From contig CAYZYS010000114.1 of assembly GCA_964482605.1 (NCBI GenBank), forward strand, positions 1 to 6,664: a stretch of 6,664 nucleotides of DNA, given 5' to 3'. The DNA comes from Bacteroides_F sp964482605. GTDB lineage: Bacteria > Bacillota > Clostridia > Lachnospirales > Lachnospiraceae. Each line of letters opens with the position of its first letter. Positions within the stretch are counted from its first letter, which is position 1. Below the pieces are notes generated by a model. It saw only the letters and a program-made list of their open reading frames with translations, had not been told where the DNA came from and made no database searches. Below are positions 1 through 4,440 of this stretch, one piece after another. Made by a program: the position numbers and the translations under genes.

Positions 1-246
1 AACCTCATTAAGCGGAAGCCCCACGGCAGCGCCAGCAGGTGACACATGCTTAAAGGAGGTTGCGGCAGGAAGCCCAGTTGCAGCCTTCAGCTCCCTTACA
101 AGCTGCCATCCGTTAAATGCATCAAGGAAATTAATGTAGCCCGGCTTTCCGTTCAGCACCGTGATTGGAAGCTCCCCCTCCTCCATGAAAATCCTTGACG
201 GCTTCTGATTCGGGTTACACCCGTATTTCAATTCCAATTCTTTCAT
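1..246 (-). CDS. purH: AICAR formyltransferase (stand-alone PurH transformylase domain), N-terminal part
   Basis: This is the 5' end of a gene that runs off the left edge; 82 residues are visible. AICAR transformylase moves a formyl group from 10-formyl-tetrahydrofolate to AICAR, giving FAICAR, the penultimate step of IMP synthesis in the cytoplasm. The sequence starts directly with the transformylase-type segment KYGCNPNQKP (residues 7-16). It continues through LNGKPGYINFLDAFNGW (31-47) to SFKHVSPAGAAVG (64-76), whose Lys66-His67 pair matches the catalytic Lys-His of the PurH transformylase domain. No IMP cyclohydrolase (MGS-like) domain precedes it, so this is the separated form of the enzyme and not bifunctional PurH. 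The ATG at 246 is preceded by AAAGGGA with a 7-nt spacer. It lies 31 nt downstream of the IMP cyclohydrolase gene, which does the next reaction, so the two are probably co-transcribed. The family call is firm; the length and the C-terminal catalytic parts are outside the window. Confidence 0.93.
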   Translation of the reverse strand, partial: MKELELKYGCNPNQKPSRIFMEEGELPITVLNGKPGYINFLDAFNGWQLVRELKAATGLPAATSFKHVSPAGAAVGLPLNEV

Positions 247-277
247 GTTTCAATCCCTTTCGATTATTTCAATCCGG

Positions 278-991
278 TTAATTATTCTTATTGATTATTC
301 GTGTCTCATATTTTCCATCCGCTATGTCAATGAACCTGACGAAAAGTGACACCTTATTGTCCTCATTAAGGCTGTTCCACACATTTTCGGTAAATGAATC
401 AATGTCGCCCTCTATGTCAACCAGCGTCGGCTCTCCCTCAAAGCTTGGAAGCGGATTGCCATCCTGCATGTATGTATGGATGAAATGCCCCTCGCCAGCC
501 ACCGGCTTGTCATAGGAAAATGTATAACGGTTGCAGCAATCAGGATTGCCGTTGTTGCTCTTCAAAATGGACATCATATAGGAATACTCGCCGCCCGAAA
601 TCCTCATCAGCCCTGATATCCTTGGGGTGTAGTTAGGTGCGTCCGGCTCAAATTCCCTTGTCGCAAGCGCCTCCTCAAAGGTCTTCCCCTTCCCCATCAG
701 GTCATACACGGTATCCGTCTGGTCGCCATTGGTGACAATCGTTTTATCCCCCAGCACCCTCACAGGTGCATAAATTATGAGGCTTGGGTCGCTAAGCTTT
801 GAAGGGTCAAATGCCTGTGTCCTGATTCCTTCCCCTTCAGCCACGAACACCCTGTTGCGGCTGTTCTCGCTCCTTCCCATGATAAAATAGGCGGTCACAG
901 CCTTGCTCCCGTCCTTGGACCTTCCAATTACAATTCCCCTTCCAGGGTACGTGGTAGCCCCCAGCTCACTGCTCAATGATACCATCTTCAT
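278..991 (-). CDS. purO: IMP cyclohydrolase, PurO type
   Basis: The protein has 237 residues. IMP cyclohydrolase closes the purine ring of FAICAR to give IMP, the last step of de novo purine synthesis. The sequence resembles the PurO family, first known from archaea, and not the PurH N-terminal domain. Family-like segments are YPGRGIVIGRS (15-25), MGRSENSRNR (38-47), VTNGDQTDTVYD (86-97), APNYTPRISG (118-127) and EGHFIHTY (167-174). There is no signal peptide or membrane segment. The frame stays open back to an ATG at 1090, but the extra 33 residues are unlike the family and have no good ribosome binding site. The ATG at 991 has AAAGGA 8 nt upstream, and the result matches the compact size of PurO proteins. 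The AICAR transformylase gene follows after 31 nt, so the two final activities are adjacent but on separate chains. A weak promoter may lie in the 95-nt gap upstream, but read-through from the sigma-like gene is equally possible. Confidence 0.9.
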   Translation of the reverse strand: MKMVSLSSELGATTYPGRGIVIGRSKDGSKAVTAYFIMGRSENSRNRVFVAEGEGIRTQAFDPSKLSDPSLIIYAPVRVLGDKTIVTNGDQTDTVYDLMGKGKTFEEALATREFEPDAPNYTPRISGLMRISGGEYSYMMSILKSNNGNPDCCNRYTFSYDKPVAGEGHFIHTYMQDGNPLPSFEGEPTLVDIEGDIDSFTENVWNSLNEDNKVSLFVRFIDIADGKYETRIINKNN

Positions 992-1002
992 AATGCATTT
1001 CC

Positions 1003-1027
1003 TTTCATGTGTTATTGTGAAATGAAA
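1003..1027. repeat. Inverted repeat upstream of purO overlapping its ribosome binding site
   Basis: The hexamers TTTCAT (1003-1008) and ATGAAA (1022-1027) form perfect inverted arms separated by 13 nt. In the minus-strand transcript the second arm includes the AAA of the AAAGGA ribosome binding site of the IMP cyclohydrolase gene. It could be a protein-binding site or a weak translation-blocking hairpin. With arms of only 6 A/T-rich pairs in an AT-rich gap it may also be chance. Confidence 0.2.
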
Positions 1028-1086
1028 AAACAAAATATTGCAAACCTTCCGCAACCAGTAAATGTTACCATAACGGGCATGGTTTA

Positions 1087-1998
1087 TCAAGACGCAACAA
1101 CATTTTCAATCTTATCCGCAGAGAGCTGAAGCGCTTCCTTTACCACCTCCAACGGCTCCTGCATGAACTGTGCAAGCTCCTCAGCCGTCACCTTGCGCCC
1201 ATACTGGGCATACGCCTCATTGGCTGCGTCATTGACACGGTTCACCACCTTCGCCACACGGTTACCCGCCATCCTTTCACTTGTCTGCTCATCAACCAGG
1301 CCGTCAACAACCACCCTTATTGCAGCCTTCAGATAATCATCTAGCCTTTCACTCAAATCAATCCAGGCATTGACATCAACGCTGTCCATCACGTCAAATG
1401 CGTCCAGCTCCTTCATCCAGTCCCTGCGGTTAAGTTCATCCATGACAACAAGGTTTGCCTCCTGGACAAGGTCCATGTATGCCACCCCTTGTCCTTCATG
1501 TTCCTTCATCCAATCCACAACCTTGAAAAAATAATTCTTCACCAGCACATCCCTTGACTCCGCATCCTTGTCGCACACATCCTGGAGTATCATGGCTTCG
1601 GTTGCCCTTGTGAGTGGCGATGCAGAGCTTTTCAGGTCATCAAGATACATCTGGAGAAGCTTTTTTTCGTCCTCACCTGTCTGGTGCAGCGTCCCTGAAG
1701 CCCCGTCCTGTACGGCCCTGGGTGAAGCCGCCCCTTTATCACCGGTCAATTCAGTCTTTGCACGCTTTCTCTCGTCATCCATGACCTCCTGCTCAAACAC
1801 ATTGTTCACAATTGTGATGTCCACCACCTTAATGCCATTCATCTTAAGATAGCCCGCAATCATCTGCCATTGCGCATCATCCAGCTCAACGTCATGTCCA
1901 AGGCAGTCAAGGATATCCCCCCTGCTTACCATGTCACCGTTGGACTTGGCAAACACCTTGAGGTTGTCCAACGCCTCTAAAAAATCCTGCTGTTCCAT
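1087..1998 (-). CDS. Sigma-70-like protein lacking region 4 (putative RNA polymerase-binding factor)
   Basis: The protein has 303 residues and reads like a primary sigma factor with its DNA-reading parts lost. Residues 6-60 resemble sigma region 1.1, ending in MNGIKVVD. Residues 61-108 are a low-complexity linker. Residues 109-140 resemble region 1.2 (LLQMYLDDL, then SPLTRATE). Residues 147-190 resemble regions 2.1-2.2, with YMDLVQEANLVVMDEL (174-189) matching the core-polymerase-binding helix of sigma-70. Where region 2.3 should carry its aromatic promoter-melting residues there is an acidic stretch (194-221). Residues 222-236 recall region 2.4, and 243-300 recall region 3, including GRKVTAEELAQFM (267-279). 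The chain then ends, and no region 4 helix-turn-helix for the -35 box exists. The ATG at 1998 has GGGAGA with a 5-nt spacer. It lies downstream of a terminator and upstream of the purine genes. Binding of core RNA polymerase is inferred; whether it is an active sigma, one half of a split sigma or a competitor cannot be told. Confidence 0.75.
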   Translation of the reverse strand: MEQQDFLEALDNLKVFAKSNGDMVSRGDILDCLGHDVELDDAQWQMIAGYLKMNGIKVVDITIVNNVFEQEVMDDERKRAKTELTGDKGAASPRAVQDGASGTLHQTGEDEKKLLQMYLDDLKSSASPLTRATEAMILQDVCDKDAESRDVLVKNYFFKVVDWMKEHEGQGVAYMDLVQEANLVVMDELNRRDWMKELDAFDVMDSVDVNAWIDLSERLDDYLKAAIRVVVDGLVDEQTSERMAGNRVAKVVNRVNDAANEAYAQYGRKVTAEELAQFMQEPLEVVKEALQLSADKIENVVAS

Positions 1999-2038
1999 AT
2001 ATGTCTCCCATTTTCCATGTCACAAATATTTCACCACC

Positions 2039-2066
2039 AGTATGCCACATCCCAGAAAAAAATCAA
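2039..2066 (-). promoter_or_regulatory. Possible promoter for the sigma-like gene
   Basis: On the minus strand TTGATT (2066-2061) and CATACT (2044-2039) are separated by 16 nt, each matching 4 of 6 bases of the vegetative consensus. Transcription would start near 2032, about 33 nt before the ATG at 1998. The -35 element overlaps the U-tract of the preceding terminator. The match is weak. The main support is that a promoter is needed somewhere between the terminator and the gene. Confidence 0.25.
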
Positions 2067-2112
2067 GCCGCCGCCACCGATTTGCATATTTCAGGAAATC
2101 GGCAGCAACGGC
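2056..2112 (-). terminator. Rho-independent terminator of the hydrogenase/MCP fusion gene
   Basis: In the minus-strand RNA, positions 2112-2096 and 2083-2067 form a continuous 17-bp stem (13 Watson-Crick and 4 G-U pairs) around a 12-nt loop. UUGA and then seven U (2062-2056) follow. The wobble pairs exist only in the minus-strand RNA; the plus-strand RNA would have A-C mismatches at those places, which fixes the orientation. The hairpin begins 31 nt after the stop codon at 2143. It separates the hydrogenase/MCP gene from the sigma-like gene. Confidence 0.8.
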
Positions 2113-2142
2113 CTGGCACTTCACTCATTCAACATTGTCACA

Positions 2143-4095
2143 TCACTGCAGGCTGGTAAGCTCCTTAAGGCTGTTCTTCACATTCTCGGTTGCACCAAGG
2201 ATTGTCTCATTGGATGCGGCAATCTCCTGTGACACGGCAGCCAGGTTGGTTGTCTTTTCGTTAATGTCCGTTATTACATCAGACAGCTTCTGTGCATCCT
2301 TCTGGATGTTGTTGATTGCCTCGAGAATCTTCTCCTGTGATTCATTGCTCTTGTTGGCAGTTGCATGGGAGCTTGTCGCAAGCTGGTTAATCTCATCGGC
2401 AACAACCGCAAAGCCCCTTCCCGCCTCACCTGCACGGGCTGCCTCTATGGAGGCATTCAGCGCAAGGAGATTGGTCTGGCTTGCCACCGACATGACCTCC
2501 TCATTGTTGCTGGTAAGCTCCCTCATCAGGGTGTTGATGTTCAGCACTGAATCATTAAGCTTACGGCAGAACTCGGCAACCGAAAGCACGCTCTGTGATA
2601 TCTCGGTGCACTCCTGCGCACTGCTCTCATTGCCCTTGGTCATCTCATCAACAGCGCAGTACACTGCATCAAACCTGTCATTAATCTCCTCGACAGTGCG
2701 AAGAATCGTGTCCCTCTGCTCTGAAATTGTCTTCTTCTCACCCTCGACCTCGCCTGCAAGCCCCAGTGCATTGTTCTTTTCAATCTCGACCTGGTCCTTC
2801 ACATAATGGATGCAGTTGTGCTTGTGGTTAAAGCCGTTATGTATTGCCGTCGCCATCATCTCACAGGTTTCATAGCCGCAGCATGAGCAGTTGATTCTCC
2901 TTGACTCCGGCGTGGTCTTCCCCATGTCCTTGAATATTGCATCAAGCTCCACTGCGCTTGGCTTTTTGCAGGCAGCCTCACCCGACCTGTCGGTGTAGTC
3001 GCACAGGTAATCATCAAGGTTGAGGTTGGCAAACTGCTTGTTAAGCTGTGCAAGCCTCTTTTCAGGTGAAAGCTTCCTTGACCATGCATCACGGAACTTT
3101 TCATTCTTGCTTGCCTTCTTGATTCTCATAATCTCCATGAGGACGTCATCCGTTGCGTTCTTGGAGCTTTCCGTTCCCGTGCCGTATATACAGCCCTGCG
3201 CACAGTTCAGTGCATCCACGAACAGGTACGGCGTGCCGCCCTTGGCAAGGCGCTCCTTGTTGGCCTCAAGATAGTGGTACATATGGCTTTCGCCCTCACA
3301 CTGGCGGATATATGCATCCTCCCCAAGGAACCAGTACACATTTTCCTTAAGTCCGCCAGGCATTGGATATACCGAACCCAGACCATACTCAATCTCATCC
3401 TTGCAAGACGGGCCTGTCACGTTATGCTTTCTTGCATACTCCATAAGATGATTAAATGTTACATTATAGGAAATATATCCTTTGCCTCTCTTAGATGTTA
3501 TTTCATCCTTCTTGGCAATGCACGGGCTTATGAATGCCAGCTTGTCAGTTATGCCCATGGTCTTCCTTGCGTACACAGCAGCACACATCATTGGGCTCTG
3601 GACAGGAAACAGCTTCGGAAGCAGCTCAGGAACATACTTTTCAATGTAACTCACGACAGCAGGACAGGGCTGTGAAATCCCTCCCACGAAATTATATTTC
3701 TTGACATAATTCAGGTATCCCCAGGTAGTGATGTCCGCACCAAAGGACACGCTTATCATGTGATTCACGCCAAGCTTCTTCAGACCGCCAAGGACGCTTT
3801 CGTACTCCCTTGGGTAATTGGCAAGGAATGCAGGCGCAATGAGGATTGATATCCTCTCCCCCTTCTTGAGCGCCGCAAAAAATGCTTCCGTATCATCAAC
3901 GTATTCCCTTGCGCCGTGCTCGCAGGCATCAAAGCAGGCTCCACAGGCAATGCACTTGTCACCGTCCACGGTAATGATGTTCTGGCCATCGGCATTCTCA
4001 CTTGCCACCATCGCACCCATGCAGCTACAGACTCCAATGCACTTGTTGCACCCAACACAATTCTCATTAGTACGAACCAGTCCCGAATTACTCAT
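2143..4095 (-). CDS. Soluble [FeFe]-hydrogenase-like protein fused to a methyl-accepting chemotaxis signalling domain
   Basis: The protein has 650 residues from the ATG at 4095 (655 from the ATG at 4110). Two ferredoxin-type [4Fe-4S] sites come first: Cys13, 16, 19, 23 and Cys48, 51, 54, 58. The [FeFe]-hydrogenase catalytic domain follows at about 78-340. All four H-cluster cysteines appear present: Cys144 in QPCP, Cys192 in PCIAKKDE, and Cys298 and Cys302 in NCAQGC. The usual proton-relay cysteine before Cys144 is proline. A second iron-sulfur module has the pattern CxxCGxxxxC (403, 406, 411) with Cys428. Residues from about 435 are a coiled-coil MCP domain, with the conserved hairpin tip NLLALNASIEAARAGEAG at 542-559. 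There is no membrane segment, HAMP or PAS domain. This resembles the sensory [FeFe]-hydrogenase groups (C/D). The inferred role is sensing H2 or redox state and signalling through CheA or similar; catalysis is uncertain. It is transcribed alone, between its own promoter and terminator. Confidence 0.9.
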   Translation of the reverse strand: MSNSGLVRTNENCVGCNKCIGVCSCMGAMVASENADGQNIITVDGDKCIACGACFDACEHGAREYVDDTEAFFAALKKGERISILIAPAFLANYPREYESVLGGLKKLGVNHMISVSFGADITTWGYLNYVKKYNFVGGISQPCPAVVSYIEKYVPELLPKLFPVQSPMMCAAVYARKTMGITDKLAFISPCIAKKDEITSKRGKGYISYNVTFNHLMEYARKHNVTGPSCKDEIEYGLGSVYPMPGGLKENVYWFLGEDAYIRQCEGESHMYHYLEANKERLAKGGTPYLFVDALNCAQGCIYGTGTESSKNATDDVLMEIMRIKKASKNEKFRDAWSRKLSPEKRLAQLNKQFANLNLDDYLCDYTDRSGEAACKKPSAVELDAIFKDMGKTTPESRRINCSCCGYETCEMMATAIHNGFNHKHNCIHYVKDQVEIEKNNALGLAGEVEGEKKTISEQRDTILRTVEEINDRFDAVYCAVDEMTKGNESSAQECTEISQSVLSVAEFCRKLNDSVLNINTLMRELTSNNEEVMSVASQTNLLALNASIEAARAGEAGRGFAVVADEINQLATSSHATANKSNESQEKILEAINNIQKDAQKLSDVITDINEKTTNLAAVSQEIAASNETILGATENVKNSLKELTSLQ

Positions 4096-4104
4096 ACATC
4101 TACA

Positions 4105-4108
4105 CTCC
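4105..4108 (-). promoter_or_regulatory. Ribosome binding site that decides the hydrogenase/MCP start
   Basis: GGAG on the minus strand lies 9 nt upstream of the ATG at 4095. The alternative ATG at 4110 has no comparable site; the nearest purine-rich run, AAGAAG, is 12 nt away. The shorter protein is therefore preferred. The choice changes only five N-terminal residues (MECRC). Confidence 0.5.
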
Positions 4109-4179
4109 ATTCCGCAGGCATTCTTCTTTCGGAGAAATCAGGCAACAGAATAAATTGCCCAAAAATTCCATCATCCTGC

Positions 4180-4211
4180 CATTTCCAAGGTTTAAGTCTT
4201 GCATTTCCAAG
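4180..4211. repeat. Direct repeat CATTTCCAAG x2 in the hydrogenase-gene leader
   Basis: The 10-nt sequence CATTTCCAAG occurs exactly at 4180-4189 and 4202-4211, a period of 22 nt or about two helical turns. Both copies lie just downstream of the proposed minus-strand promoter, at roughly +6 to +15 and +28 to +37. The right copy is also framed by TTGC and GCAA. A regulator binding one face of the DNA is possible; no known operator is recognised. Confidence 0.35.
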
Positions 4212-4223
4212 CAACTTGTCAAA

Positions 4224-4252
4224 ATTGTACCACATTTATGGCACTAAAACAA
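4224..4252 (-). promoter_or_regulatory. Probable promoter of the hydrogenase/MCP gene
   Basis: On the minus strand the -10 element TACAAT (4229-4224) matches 5 of 6 bases and is preceded by TGG, an extended -10 motif. The -35 element TTGTTT (4252-4247) matches only TTG, with a 17-nt spacer. Transcription would begin near 4217 and leave a leader of about 120 nt before the ATG at 4095. A perfect TTGACA occurs nearer the gene on the same strand but has no -10 at the right distance. Confidence 0.45.
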
Positions 4253-4330
4253 GATTATTCGTCAATATGCACATCATTTGTAATAAAATTTTATGACTAA
4301 AATAATTCATTTTATTCACCAAAATTGCCA

Positions 4331-4359
4331 TGGACTTTTTTTTGCCATTTGGGTACAAT
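4331..4359 (+). promoter_or_regulatory. Probable promoter of the ABC-F/thioesterase unit
   Basis: TGGACT (4331-4336, 4 of 6) and TACAAT (4354-4359, 5 of 6) are separated by exactly 17 nt containing a run of seven T. Transcription would start around 4366, giving a leader of about 70 nt before the ABC-F ATG at 4437. Copies of TTGCCA lie just upstream of the -35 box, inside the spacer and in the leader. Confidence 0.5.
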
Positions 4360-4365
4360 CAAATA

Positions 4366-4440
4366 ATGTGTTGCCAAAAATATAGTTGTGTACGTGGGCA
4401 GGCTGGCAGGTCATGCCCCTGGAATGGAGAAGGACAATGA
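4366..4440 (+). CDS. Possible 24-residue upstream open reading frame (leader peptide) of the ABC-F gene
   Basis: ATG at 4366 opens a frame of 24 codons beginning MCCQKYSCVRG and ending in NGEGQ. Its TGA (4438-4440) overlaps the ABC-F ATG (4437-4439) as ATGA, the usual arrangement for translational coupling. Some antibiotic-resistance ABC-F genes are controlled by short leader reading frames that sense stalled ribosomes, so the position is suggestive. Against it, no ribosome binding site precedes this ATG and it falls at the predicted transcription start, so it would have to be translated leaderless. It could be chance. Confidence 0.25.
   Translation: MCCQKYSCVRGQAGRSCPWNGEGQ
4426..4434 (+). 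promoter_or_regulatory. Ribosome binding site of the ABC-F gene
   Basis: GGAGAAGGA precedes the ATG at 4437; its GGAG core has a 7-nt spacer. This decides the start against a longer in-frame reading from TTG at 4386, whose 17 extra residues are unlike the family. Confidence 0.75.

Larger units (their letters stand above)
4096..4436. other. Divergent AT-rich intergenic region
   Basis: This 341-nt stretch separates the leftward hydrogenase/MCP gene from the rightward ABC-F gene. It holds a candidate promoter for each, a 22-nt-period direct repeat, three TTGCCA copies (4325, 4342, 4371), a 12-bp A/T palindrome (ATAAAATTTTAT, 4283-4294) and a 24-codon upstream reading frame before the ABC-F start. 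I recognise no riboswitch or small RNA in it. No longer gene is credible here. Confidence 0.7.

Noticed and set aside
992..1086. Promoter for purO (TTGCAA, 18 nt, CACAAT on the minus strand)
   Set aside because: Each box matches only 4 of 6 bases in an AT-rich gap and other pairings are equally good; too weak to list.
992..1090. 33-residue N-terminal extension of the IMP cyclohydrolase from the ATG at 1090
   Set aside because: The extension is not family-like, overlaps the stop of the sigma-like gene, and the ATG at 991 has a well-placed AAAGGA.
1931..2806. Long plus-strand reading frame of 291 codons opposite the hydrogenase/MCP and sigma-like genes
   Set aside because: It lies antisense to the MCP coding region and crosses a terminator; its Ser/Ala/Leu-rich translation resembles nothing known. 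The opposite strand has clear domains.
3274..3675. Plus-strand reading frame of 133 codons within the hydrogenase domain
   Set aside because: It is antisense to the H-cluster motifs, has no ribosome binding site and no family resemblance.
4283..4294. 12-bp A/T palindrome ATAAAATTTTAT in the divergent intergenic region
   Set aside because: Composed only of A and T in a very AT-rich stretch, so it is likely by chance; not proposed as an operator by itself.
4396..4418. Hairpin GGGCA/TGCCC in the ABC-F leader as an attenuator
   Set aside because: The stem is 5 bp with a 13-nt loop and no U-tract follows, so it is not a terminator and is weak as a regulatory fold.
4386..4436. 17-residue N-terminal extension of the ABC-F protein from a TTG at 4386
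   Set aside because: TTG is a rare start, no ribosome binding site precedes it, and relatives begin at the Met-Ile of the ATG at 4437.
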